Translations under genes and position numbers: made by a program | The notes under the pieces: generated by a model | What the model was told of the DNA's origin: nothing | Seen by the model: only the letters and a program-made list of their open reading frames with translations | The model's database searches: none | DNA from: Microscillaceae bacterium | Lineage (GTDB): Bacteria > Bacteroidota > Bacteroidia > Cytophagales > Microscillaceae | Assembly (NCBI GenBank): GCA_003483885.1 | Contig: DMXI01000605.1 | Location: 1-29,760 of the forward strand | Reading direction: 5' to 3' | DNA: 29,760 nt | Part shown: positions 7,632-15,822 of the stretch, piece after piece | Layout: every line of letters begins with the position of its first letter | Position numbering within the stretch: position 1 is the first letter of the stretch

Positions 7632-8387
7632 ATGAATCTACAACGTACTACTCCGATAAAAATCAATAGACTATTTTTTACCCTTGGTTTCATCATTTTG
7701 TTCACCACACATACCTATGCTACTTGGTCTATTATTGCGGTAGATCGCAAAACAGGCGAAATAGGAATCGCTGGTGCTTCTTGTACCTTCGATGTACAGG
7801 GAATAGCCTCGATAGTGCCTGGTAGAGGGGCCATTGTAGTACAAGCTTCGAGTAGCTACTTCGCACGTATGAAGGGGGTAGATTTGATGGAAAATAACAA
7901 AACCATTACTGAGATTTTGGCAGCAATGCGTGACCAAAGGTATAAGCCAGAAAAACAGCAATATGGGGTAATTGTGCTAGACCAAGGTACTAAACCTTTG
8001 GTATACTCTGGTAGCAAGATTTCTGACTGGAGCGGAGAAATGATTGGAGCAGACATCGCGGTTTTGGGTAATATATTGGTGGGTGAAAATGTACTAAAAC
8101 AAGCATTGGAAGCTTTCAATAAAAATCGCAACAAAACTTTGGCGGAGCGTTTAATGCTGGCTCTAAGCGCTGGCGAGCAAGCTGGGGGTGACAAAAGATG
8201 TGGCAGCCAATACGCCCGCTCAGCCTTTATCTCAGTTTACCGTCCTGTCAGTGGTTCTATCCTAAAGCTATCGGTCTATGGTATTAAAAAAGGCGGTAAA
8301 CCTGCAGTGACTTTGTTGGCAAAGCAATTTGAATACTGGCGAAAGGAAAATGCCAGCAAAGCTACCAGAAGACGCAAGAAAAAATAA
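7632..8387 (+). CDS. DUF1028-family Ntn-type hydrolase, exported
   Basis: The 251-residue protein has an N-terminal export signal ending near THTYA, then TWSIIAVDRKTGEIGIAGAS, the diagnostic start of DUF1028 proteins, followed by a conserved GRGAIVVQASSS strand and a middle LGNILVGENVL segment. DUF1028 belongs to the Ntn-hydrolase superfamily, in which an N-terminal Thr or Ser freed by processing attacks an amide; here the residue just after the signal is T (TWSI), which fits that role. The substrate is unknown. The C-terminus is very basic (TRRRKKK). It has a motif I promoter with a leader of about 30 nt, and shares that control with the following serine hydrolases. No terminator was seen before the next promoter. 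Confidence 0.88.
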   Translation: MNLQRTTPIKINRLFFTLGFIILFTTHTYATWSIIAVDRKTGEIGIAGASCTFDVQGIASIVPGRGAIVVQASSSYFARMKGVDLMENNKTITEILAAMRDQRYKPEKQQYGVIVLDQGTKPLVYSGSKISDWSGEMIGADIAVLGNILVGENVLKQALEAFNKNRNKTLAERLMLALSAGEQAGGDKRCGSQYARSAFISVYRPVSGSILKLSVYGIKKGGKPAVTLLAKQFEYWRKENASKATRRRKKK

Positions 8388-8440
8388 GCAAAAATATTAG
8401 TCAAATAAAGTATAGACGACTGAAAAACAGGAACATACCC

Positions 8441-8484
8441 TATGTTTTTGTGCAAGCATTTGAGCAAGAACTCATCTACTTTTG
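8441..8484 (+). promoter_or_regulatory. motif I promoter, first CBM9 hydrolase
   Basis: TATGTTTTTGTGCAA (8441-8455), the most divergent copy of motif I, starts 36 nt before TACTTTTG (8477-8484). The upstream box AAGTATAGACGA is at 8408-8419, exactly 33 nt before the motif as in the DUF1028 promoter. Confidence 0.72.
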
Positions 8485-8525
8485 TACCCTAAAATATATT
8501 GACCATATATAACTCACTTTAACTC

Positions 8526-10592
8526 ATGAAAAACATCAATCAATCATTGAAAAAGTGCCCATATTCGCTTTTGGCCTTGTGGCTAATAAGCATACTTTGG
8601 GCTTATAATACACAAGCTAAGCCAAAATTATTCTCTAATGGGGCGATTGCTTACGCTTATCCAGTCAATGGCATTACCATAGATGGTAACCTGGATGATT
8701 GGACTGCGAACAAACTGAGAAAGTTTCCTATCAAGAAAGTGCCTTTTGGTAAACCAGCCAAAAACGAAGCGGATTTGTCTGCGTATTTTTATGCGGGATA
8801 CAACCTAGCCACCCAATCGCTATACATTGTAACAGTAGTGACAGATGAAAGCCATGTGGCATTGAACAAAAAAGGGGTAAGTTGGAACGAACAGGATGCT
8901 TATGTCCTATACCTCGATTCCCAGCATTCCACCAAAGGTTCGGGAGTACTTGTGTATGCCCTCAATCAATTTAATAAGAGACTGTCAGACCCTTCGGAAA
9001 GTTGGGACCCCTCGATTTGGAACGCTACCATGGACAATGTCACCTTTGCTTTTAAGCGAGAGGGTAATAACAGTGTGTATGAGTGTCAAATCAAACTAGG
9101 AGATCAATTGCAAGTAGGCAAAACCTTTGGTCTGGATCACATTGTGGTTGATCGTGATAAGGCCGAATCAGGCACCTCTTACTTGGCCTGGGGGAGCGGT
9201 GGTAGCAAGAGCCAAGCACCTGGCAGGTTAGGTGATTTGATGATTGTAAAACCAAAAACTACCACAGGAACTATTCAAGGAAAGATTGCCTGGAAAGACA
9301 AAGATGCCAAAGGCTTGCCTGGACACATTCGGGTAACTTCTGCCAATAATCCAGCAATGTGGACAGAAGCCAGGGTGAACAAACAAGGAGAGTTTTCATT
9401 TGAGCTTCCAGTAGGCAAATATAAAATGGGCTTGGCTTGGGAGTTTTACACGGGTGAAGGTAAAAATTACAAAATTGCTCCGCTGACCCAAAAAGTAACC
9501 GTAAAAACCGATCAGGTAACCCAAATGCCTTTGATCAAGCTAGGGGTATTGCCCAAGATTGATAAAATTCCCAGTAAAGGTATTTTGCCCAACTTTACCG
9601 CCAAAAAAGCAAAAAAGCTAGACAAATTCATTGCAGCCTATCAAGACTACTATAAGATTCCTGGAGTGTCGCTGGTATTGATCGAAAAGGGAAAAATCAT
9701 TTATCATAAAACCTACGGGGTAAAAAATAACCTTAGTGGGGCAAAAGTAACCGATGAAACGTTATTTGAAGCCGCTTCGATCACCAAAACAGTGTTTGGG
9801 TTTCTGGTTTGTCGCTTGGCAGAGCAAGGTATCATTGACTTAGACAAGCCTCTCCATCAATACCTGCCTTTTAAAGCCATTGCCCACGACAAACGCTATG
9901 AGCTGATTACCGCCCGCCACGTATTGAGCCATCGTACTGGTTTTCCCAACTGGGCATACAATAATGCTGATGGAAAACTAGATATTAAATTTACCCCAGG
10001 AACCAAGTTTGGCTATTCGGGTGAAGGCTTCGAATACTTAAAGAGAGTCGTAGTAAAAATCACAGGTAAAGACATCAATACCCTCTTACGTAAAGAAGTA
10101 CTCGAGCCTTTGAACCTAAAAAATACCTACTTCATGAAAGATGAGCGTTTGGCCAAAACGGTTTCCAATGGTCATTACGGAGTGTATACCAGCAAGATAT
10201 CAATGCCTAACGCACCTGGTATGGCCTGGAGCATGTTTACCGAAGCCAAATCGTTTGCAGAGTTTGCCCTGGCCCTACGCAATCGTAAAGGTCTAAAGCC
10301 CGAGACTTACGACAAGATGTTTAAGATAAACACCAACGTAGTGAGAGAAGCCCCTTATGCCCGCCCCAATGTTAAAGAGTTTTATGGATTGAGTATTTGG
10401 ATGGAAAAAGGAGCCATGGGAGAAGCATTTGGCCACGGAGGCAACAATGGAGACTTCCAGTGTCAGTTCAAAATGTACAAAGATTTAGACGTAGGATTTG
10501 TGGTATTTACCAACAGCGACAAAGGTACGCAATTGAATATAGCGTTGGATCAATTTTTAGTCACTGGCAAAATAAAAGACCATAAAGAATAG
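8526..10592 (+). CDS. exported CBM9-like/serine hydrolase (beta-lactamase fold), copy 1
   Basis: The 688-residue protein has a Sec signal (cleavage near TQAKPK) and three parts. Residues about 45-240 resemble a family 9 carbohydrate-binding/DOMON-type sugar-binding sandwich (GITIDGNLDDW opening, WGSGGSKSQAPGRLGDL near its end). Residues about 243-340 form a carboxypeptidase-regulatory-like sandwich (GTIQGKIAWKD, GEFSFELPVGKYKMG). Residues about 355-685 are a class C beta-lactamase/S12 serine hydrolase. Catalytic motifs are SITK with S418 and K421, YSG with Y497 in place of Y-x-N, and HGG with H637. The substrate could be a D-amino acid peptide or an ester, possibly glycan-linked given the N-terminal domain; the enzyme is not necessarily a penicillin hydrolase. 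A close paralogue follows directly. Confidence 0.88.
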   Translation: MKNINQSLKKCPYSLLALWLISILWAYNTQAKPKLFSNGAIAYAYPVNGITIDGNLDDWTANKLRKFPIKKVPFGKPAKNEADLSAYFYAGYNLATQSLYIVTVVTDESHVALNKKGVSWNEQDAYVLYLDSQHSTKGSGVLVYALNQFNKRLSDPSESWDPSIWNATMDNVTFAFKREGNNSVYECQIKLGDQLQVGKTFGLDHIVVDRDKAESGTSYLAWGSGGSKSQAPGRLGDLMIVKPKTTTGTIQGKIAWKDKDAKGLPGHIRVTSANNPAMWTEARVNKQGEFSFELPVGKYKMGLAWEFYTGEGKNYKIAPLTQKVTVKTDQVTQMPLIKLGVLPKIDKIPSKGILPNFTAKKAKKLDKFIAAYQDYYKIPGVSLVLIEKGKIIYHKTYGVKNNLSGAKVTDETLFEAASITKTVFGFLVCRLAEQGIIDLDKPLHQYLPFKAIAHDKRYELITARHVLSHRTGFPNWAYNNADGKLDIKFTPGTKFGYSGEGFEYLKRVVVKITGKDINTLLRKEVLEPLNLKNTYFMKDERLAKTVSNGHYGVYTSKISMPNAPGMAWSMFTEAKSFAEFALALRNRKGLKPETYDKMFKINTNVVREAPYARPNVKEFYGLSIWMEKGAMGEAFGHGGNNGDFQCQFKMYKDLDVGFVVFTNSDKGTQLNIALDQFLVTGKIKDHKE

Positions 10593-10656
10593 CCTTGTAA
10601 ATGATAAGTTAGTGCATAGGTTTTAAGTATTAGATCATCAGGCATTACTAAACATT

Positions 10657-10700
10657 GAGGCGAGTTCACACTCCAAGGGTATGAACTCGTCTCGACTTTT
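10657..10700 (+). terminator. terminator after first CBM9 hydrolase
   Basis: GAGGCGAGTTCA (10657-10668) pairs with TGAACTCGTCTC (10682-10693), 12 bp with one G-T pair, followed by GACTTTTTGG. The right arm is also part of a copy of the dispersed repeat (core GTCTCGACTTTTTGGATG), so the terminator may have been made from it. Confidence 0.65.
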
Positions 10701-10706
10701 TGGATG
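10680..10706 (+). repeat. dispersed repeat copy overlapping a terminator
   Basis: TATGAACTCGTCTCGACTTTTTGGATG resembles the copies at 20462, 23228 and 29732 in its core CGTCTCGACTTTT-GGATG. The first part also forms the right arm of the terminator at 10657-10700. Confidence 0.6.
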
Positions 10707-10742
10707 ATACCTACTTTTATTAAATAGTTGCAACTAAAGGCG

Positions 10743-10786
10743 TTCGTTTCTGTACAATTTTTTGTGCATAGGTGAAGCTACATTTG
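10743..10786 (+). promoter_or_regulatory. motif I promoter, second CBM9 hydrolase
   Basis: TTCGTTTCTGTACAA (10743-10757) starts 36 nt before the -7 box TACATTTG (10779-10786). The element is retained although the surrounding intergenic DNA differs from that before the paralogue. Confidence 0.78.
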
Positions 10787-10831
10787 TGTACTAAGATGTA
10801 TTAGTCACAATCACATAACCCATTTTAACTC

Positions 10832-12910
10832 ATGAAAAAATTGAATCAATCCTTAAAGAAGCGACCCTACACGCTTTTGGTCCTATGGCTGATAAGCTTG
10901 CTTTGGGCTTATAATGTACAAGCTAAACCCAAACCTTTATTTTCTAATGGTGCCGTGGCTTATGCTTATCCAGTCAAAGGTATTACCATAGATGGTAACC
11001 TGGCTGATTGGGCCGGCAAAGGACTTAAAAAATTCCCTATTAAGAAAATTCCTTTTGGCAAACCATCCAAGAACGAGACAGATCTATCCGCTTACTTTCA
11101 GGCAGGGTACGATATGGCTACCAAGTCACTTTATATTATCACTGTAGTTACCGACAACAACCATATGGTATCTAAAGACAAAAGCGTGGTTTGGAATGCG
11201 CAAGATACCTACATGCTGTACCTGGACCCTAAACATTCTACCAAAGGCTCAGGAGTACTTTTGTATAAGCTGAGCCAATACAATCAGAGGATAGCAGACC
11301 TCTCTGATAGCTGGGACCCATCGGTTTGGAATGCTACTATGGACAATGTTACTTTTGCTTTTAAGCGTCAAGGAAACACAAGCATTTATGAGTGTCAGGT
11401 AAAATTAGGTGACCAGTTGCAAGTAGGGAAAACCATTGGAATGGATCATTTGATTGCCGATCTGGATAGTGATGAACCTAAAGGAACCCGCTCTTATGTA
11501 GCCTGGGGTAATGGAGGTGGCAAAAGCCAGGCTCCTGGACGTTTGGGCGACTTGGTAATTGTGGATCCAAAGGTGGGGATGGGCACGCTCAAAGGAAAAA
11601 TTGTATGGAAAAACCGAAAAGATATTACAGAACAAACCCGGCATATTCGAATTACTTCTACCACTAATCCAGCATTGTGGACCCATGCCTGGGTAAACGA
11701 TCAAAAGGAGTTTTCGGTAGCACTTCCCGTGGGTTCTTATAAAATTGATTGGGCGTGGAGTTTTTTCTTTTGGAAAGGTCAAAGTCTTAAAATGACTCCG
11801 TTGAACCAAATCGTAACAGTAAAAGCCAACCAGACAACCCAAGTGCCATTGGTTGAGGCGACAGTCTTACCTAAAATTGACCTCATTCCAAATAAAGGGA
11901 TACTACCTAACTTTACCGCTCAGAAAGCCAAAAAACTGGATCAATTTATTGAGGCTTACCGAAAATATTACCTGGTTCCAGGAGTATCACTGGCATTGAT
12001 CGAGAAAGGGAAAGTAATCTATCACAAAACATATGGGCTGAAAAACAACGTAAGCGGCGCAAAGGTAAACAATGAGACCTTGTTTGAAGCCGCGTCGATT
12101 ACCAAAACGGTATTTGGCTTTTTGGTTTGCCGCTTAGTCGAAAAAGGAATCATTGATTTAGACAAACCGCTGTATCAGTACTTGCCTTTTGAAGCCATTG
12201 CCCATGATGATCGCTACAAGCTCATTACGGCGCGCCATGTACTAAGTCATCGTACTGGTTTTCCTAACTGGGCCAGTGGTAACCCTGATGGCAAAATTGA
12301 TATAAAATTTACCCCAGGAACCAAGTATGGCTACTCAGGCGAAGGTTTTGAGTACCTGAAAAGAGTAGTAGCGAAAGTAACTGGCAAAGATATAAGCACC
12401 CTCTTGCGTGAAGAAGTGCTCACCCCTTTGAACTTGCAAAATACTTACTTTATGAAAAATGAGCGTTTGGCCAAAGTAGTGGCCAATGGTCACTATGGAG
12501 TTTATCCTAGTAAAATTTCATTACCTAATGCTCCTGGGATGGCCTGGAGCATGCACACCGAGGCCAAATCCTTTGCTACGTTTGCGCTGGCTCTACGAAA
12601 TCGTAAAGGCCTAAAGCCAGAAACCTACGCCAAAATGTTTAAGATCAATACCAATGTTGTGAATGATCCAGAATATACCCGTCCTAATGTGAAAGAGTTT
12701 TTTGGGTTGAGCATTTGGATGGAAAAAGGACCTATGGGAGAAGCCTTTGGTCACGGAGGAAACAATGGAGACTTTAAATGCCAATTCAAAATGTACAAAG
12801 ATTTAGACGTAGGTTTTGTGGTGTTTACCAATAGCAACAATGGAGGCAAACTACACGAGGCACTGGATAAGTATTTAGTAACTGGTAAAACAAAAGACCC
12901 TAAAGAATAA
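10832..12910 (+). CDS. exported CBM9-like/serine hydrolase (beta-lactamase fold), copy 2
   Basis: At 692 residues this is a tandem paralogue of the preceding gene with the same order of signal peptide, CBM9-like sandwich, regulatory-like sandwich and S12 hydrolase. By eye it is well over two-thirds identical to the first copy, highest in the catalytic domain. The middle sandwich is the most diverged (VWKNRKDITEQTRHI against AWKDKDAKGLPGHI). The catalytic motifs are intact: S422-I-T-K425, Y501-S-G and H641-G-G. Divergence at synonymous sites and in the intergenic DNA shows that the duplication is not recent, and both copies keep functional motifs, so both are probably expressed. A terminator follows, and the promoter carries motif I. 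Confidence 0.88.
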   Translation: MKKLNQSLKKRPYTLLVLWLISLLWAYNVQAKPKPLFSNGAVAYAYPVKGITIDGNLADWAGKGLKKFPIKKIPFGKPSKNETDLSAYFQAGYDMATKSLYIITVVTDNNHMVSKDKSVVWNAQDTYMLYLDPKHSTKGSGVLLYKLSQYNQRIADLSDSWDPSVWNATMDNVTFAFKRQGNTSIYECQVKLGDQLQVGKTIGMDHLIADLDSDEPKGTRSYVAWGNGGGKSQAPGRLGDLVIVDPKVGMGTLKGKIVWKNRKDITEQTRHIRITSTTNPALWTHAWVNDQKEFSVALPVGSYKIDWAWSFFFWKGQSLKMTPLNQIVTVKANQTTQVPLVEATVLPKIDLIPNKGILPNFTAQKAKKLDQFIEAYRKYYLVPGVSLALIEKGKVIYHKTYGLKNNVSGAKVNNETLFEAASITKTVFGFLVCRLVEKGIIDLDKPLYQYLPFEAIAHDDRYKLITARHVLSHRTGFPNWASGNPDGKIDIKFTPGTKYGYSGEGFEYLKRVVAKVTGKDISTLLREEVLTPLNLQNTYFMKNERLAKVVANGHYGVYPSKISLPNAPGMAWSMHTEAKSFATFALALRNRKGLKPETYAKMFKINTNVVNDPEYTRPNVKEFFGLSIWMEKGPMGEAFGHGGNNGDFKCQFKMYKDLDVGFVVFTNSNNGGKLHEALDKYLVTGKTKDPKE

Positions 12911-12945
12911 GCTTTAATCCTTGGCCACTTGTGATGTTAAGTAGT

Positions 12946-12975
12946 AAGGCAGTTCTCCCCAGGACTGCCTTTTTG
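12946..12975 (+). terminator. intrinsic terminator after second CBM9 hydrolase
   Basis: AAGGCAGTTC (12946-12955) pairs with GGACTGCCTT (12962-12971) over 10 bp with one G-T pair and loop TCCCCA; the stem ends in a run of T. It is a strong Rho-independent terminator. Confidence 0.85.
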
Positions 12976-12990
12976 TTTATCGCATGAGGG

Positions 12991-13034
12991 TTCGTATTTA
13001 TACAATTTATTGAACACCAGGCCAGGTATATTTG
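12991..13034 (+). promoter_or_regulatory. motif I promoter, FtsX permease
   Basis: TTCGTATTTATACAA (12991-13005) starts 36 nt before TATATTTG (13027-13034). The predicted leader is only about 22 nt and contains CCATATAACC at 13043-13052. Confidence 0.75.
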
Positions 13035-13062
13035 ACTAAACACCATATAACCTTTATTTGAA

Positions 13063-15483
13063 ATGAGCAATAACAAACAATCAGCGAATTTTGGGGTCAT
13101 GTTAGCCTACAATTTTCGTCTATTTATCAGAAGTAGCCTGAGATACAAAGGTTCTTTCCTAACCAATCTTATTGGTTTGGCTTGTGGTTTGGCCACCGTT
13201 ATCACCATTTATTTGTGGGTCAATAGTGAGCTAAGCGTAGATAAATTTCACAAGCACGATCGCCAGCTATACCAGATCATCACCAACTTTCAAAAAAATG
13301 ATGGTAGCATCGAAACCTTTGACGATGCCCCTGGTCCTTTAGCCCAAGCATTGCTCAGCAACTACCCCGAAGTAGCCAAAGCCACTACTGTGGTACCTTC
13401 GCGTTGGTTTTGGGCGTATAGTTCAGGAGGAATCGCTACTTACAACCAAAAGGCCTTCAAGGCAGACGGCCAGTACGTGAGCGAATCTTTTTTTGAGGTT
13501 TTTTCTTATAAAATGATCCAAGGCGATGCCAAGCGCATTCTTCGTAATAAAAAATCGGTGATGATTTCTGATCAGCTAGCTACCAAAATGTTTGGCAGGC
13601 AAGCCAATGCAATCAACCAAACCATTGAGTGGGACTATGGCGATTTAAGTGGAAAATTTGTGATCAAAGGCATTTTTCAAAAACCATCAGCAAATTCCAC
13701 CGCCCAGTTCGATTTGCTATTTAGTTATAACAAATTCTTAGAAGCTTTCCCCAATACCAATGACTGGCGCAATTCTAATCCACTTACCTATGTAGTGCTC
13801 AAAAAGGGCAGCGATGTAACCCAGTTTAACCAAAAAATTGCGGGCTTGGTAAAGAGCCACGCCAAACAATCTAAGAGCACCTTGTTTGCCCAAAGGTATT
13901 CTGAAAAATACTTGTATGGGCGATATGTCAATGGCCAAATTGCTGGTGGACGCATTGATTATGTACGTTTGTTTTCGGTAGTGGCCTTTTTCATCCTACT
14001 CATTTCCTGTATCAATTTTATGAACCTGGCTACCGCCAAAGCTTCTCGACGTATCAAAGAAATTGGCGTTAAAAAAGCCTTGGGTGCACATCGGAGCACT
14101 TTGGTAGGACAATACCTGAGCGAAGCCATATTGATGACTACCGCAGCTGGCTTAGTAGCGATTTTAATTGTTTCATTGGTTTTGCCAGAATTCAATGCCC
14201 TTACCCAAAAGCAAATCACATTAAGTCTTCATCCCCAACTAGTACTGGCAGGTGCAGTCATTATACTTTTTACTGGGTTAGTAGCTGGTAGCTATCCTGC
14301 CTTGTACTTATCTGGTTTTAAGCCCATTGCCATTTTTAGAGGCCAGGTAAAAAATAGTCGGGGAGCAAGTTGGACGCGTAAGGGACTGGTTGTTTTTCAA
14401 TTTACCTTGTCGGTGATTTTGGTAATATCGGTGATGGTGGTATACCAACAAATCCAACTGGTACAAAACAAAAACCTAGGGTATCAGCGCGACCGGGTAA
14501 TCTCATTTACCAAAGATGGCAAAGTGAGAGAAAAACCAGGGGTATTTATGGATCAACTGAGACAAATAGCCGGGGTAGAAGCCGTATCTTCTATGTACGG
14601 GAGCCTACTTGGAAACTTTGGCAGCACCTCGGCCATAGAGTGGAAGGGTATGCAACAAAAGACATCGGTAGCCAACCAACAAGTAGGCTTTGATTACCTC
14701 AAAACCGTAGGAATGAAACTGATAGCTGGGCGAGACTTTTCTAAGAAATATCCCGAAGATACCATCAGCACTCAATTGATATTGAATGAGTCGGCGGTAA
14801 AGCTCATGCGTCTGGAAGGCAATCCCATTGGGCAAAAAATCAAGCTTTGGCGTAGACCTGCCGAAGTGGTAGGAGTGGTCAAAGATTTCCATTACGAGTC
14901 TTTGTACAAAGCAGTTCAACCTTGCTTTTTGCGCTTGTCGCCCGAAGGCAATACATTGATGGTAAAGCTCAAGGCTGGCAGCGAACAAGGTACATTGAGC
15001 CGAATTAAAAAGCTATACGAAGACTGGAACCAAGGATTAACCTTTGAATACCAATACCTGGATCAATCTTATCAAAAACTCTACAATGCTGAGAACAAAG
15101 CCGCGGCACTTTCTCGCATATTTGCAGGCATAGCCATTCTTATCTCTTGCTTAGGTTTGTTTGGATTGGCCACGTTTTCGGCCGAACGTCGAACCAAAGA
15201 AATTGGCATTCGCAAAGTATTGGGTTCCAGCAAGTGGAACATCGTACTATTGCTTTCGCGAGACTTTACCAAAATGGTATTGGCCGCCATTGCTTTGGCG
15301 TTGCCAGTAGGCTATTTTATGGCGCGCGAATGGCTCAACAACTTTGCCTATCGGGTAGACCTGGAGTGGTGGTATTTTGCCTTTTCAGGAATATTGGCAC
15401 TAATCGTTGCCTGGGTTACCATCAGTGTGCAAACTATTAAAACGGCAAACCTAAATCCGGTAGATAGTTTACGTAATGAGTGA
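13063..15483 (+). CDS. FtsX/MacB-like ABC transporter permease
   Basis: The 806-residue protein has the Bacteroidota duplicated FtsX arrangement. The first membrane segment is at about residues 30-52, followed by a large periplasmic MacB_PCD domain (about 60-290). Then come three membrane segments at about 300-416 with the cytoplasmic motif KEIGVKKALGAHRS, another segment near 443-465, a second periplasmic domain, and three segments at about 684-790 with KEIGIRKVLGSSKW. Such permeases work with a separate MacB/LolD-type ATPase in mechanical or export roles at the outer face of the inner membrane. No matching ATPase is adjacent; the ATPase at 1136 is of a different exporter type. It shares motif I with the exported hydrolases around it, which suggests export of, or resistance to, a related substrate. 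Confidence 0.92.
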   Translation: MSNNKQSANFGVMLAYNFRLFIRSSLRYKGSFLTNLIGLACGLATVITIYLWVNSELSVDKFHKHDRQLYQIITNFQKNDGSIETFDDAPGPLAQALLSNYPEVAKATTVVPSRWFWAYSSGGIATYNQKAFKADGQYVSESFFEVFSYKMIQGDAKRILRNKKSVMISDQLATKMFGRQANAINQTIEWDYGDLSGKFVIKGIFQKPSANSTAQFDLLFSYNKFLEAFPNTNDWRNSNPLTYVVLKKGSDVTQFNQKIAGLVKSHAKQSKSTLFAQRYSEKYLYGRYVNGQIAGGRIDYVRLFSVVAFFILLISCINFMNLATAKASRRIKEIGVKKALGAHRSTLVGQYLSEAILMTTAAGLVAILIVSLVLPEFNALTQKQITLSLHPQLVLAGAVIILFTGLVAGSYPALYLSGFKPIAIFRGQVKNSRGASWTRKGLVVFQFTLSVILVISVMVVYQQIQLVQNKNLGYQRDRVISFTKDGKVREKPGVFMDQLRQIAGVEAVSSMYGSLLGNFGSTSAIEWKGMQQKTSVANQQVGFDYLKTVGMKLIAGRDFSKKYPEDTISTQLILNESAVKLMRLEGNPIGQKIKLWRRPAEVVGVVKDFHYESLYKAVQPCFLRLSPEGNTLMVKLKAGSEQGTLSRIKKLYEDWNQGLTFEYQYLDQSYQKLYNAENKAAALSRIFAGIAILISCLGLFGLATFSAERRTKEIGIRKVLGSSKWNIVLLLSRDFTKMVLAAIALALPVGYFMAREWLNNFAYRVDLEWWYFAFSGILALIVAWVTISVQTIKTANLNPVDSLRNE

Positions 15484-15489
15484 TTCGAA

Positions 15490-15617
15490 AATGAATCGTA
15501 CACACCGAATACTGAATGTACAATCTCGAAAAATACAGGCTTGAAATTGGTTACTGAAAGCCAATGAGCTACTGTCACTAAGAAGATGTTTTATTCAGCA
15601 TTCGGTGTACATTCATT
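15490..15617. repeat. 128-bp foldable intergenic element
   Basis: A left arm (15490-15517, reading ...GTACACACCGAATACTGAAT) and a right arm (15593-15617, ATTCAGCATTCGGTGTACATT...) are imperfect inverted repeats of about 25 bp. They enclose 75 nt with a smaller TTGG...CCAA hairpin (15547-15564). It follows the permease stop directly and could act as a transcript end, but there is no good T-run, and a small non-autonomous repeat element is equally possible. The remaining DNA to 15822 is very AT-rich and holds no gene. Confidence 0.6.
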
Positions 15618-15822
15618 ATCATAAGTTATATGATTTACCACCACTAGCATTGTTATTTCTTCTCTAAAAACCTCTTTTTTATTACTCAATCAAAAAGTTC
15701 TAAAAAAATACTAAGTCTTAAAAAATAATATTGTAATGTTTTTAATACTTAGTCGTCCTCATTGTAATAACTCATTTTAAATCAAAAGTCAAGAAGACTT
15801 TAAAAACTAAAAGTTGTATACA

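Noticed and set aside
15814..15822. TTG start for the third serine hydrolase
   Set aside because: The ATG at 15823 gives a standard Sec signal; the extra three residues add nothing.
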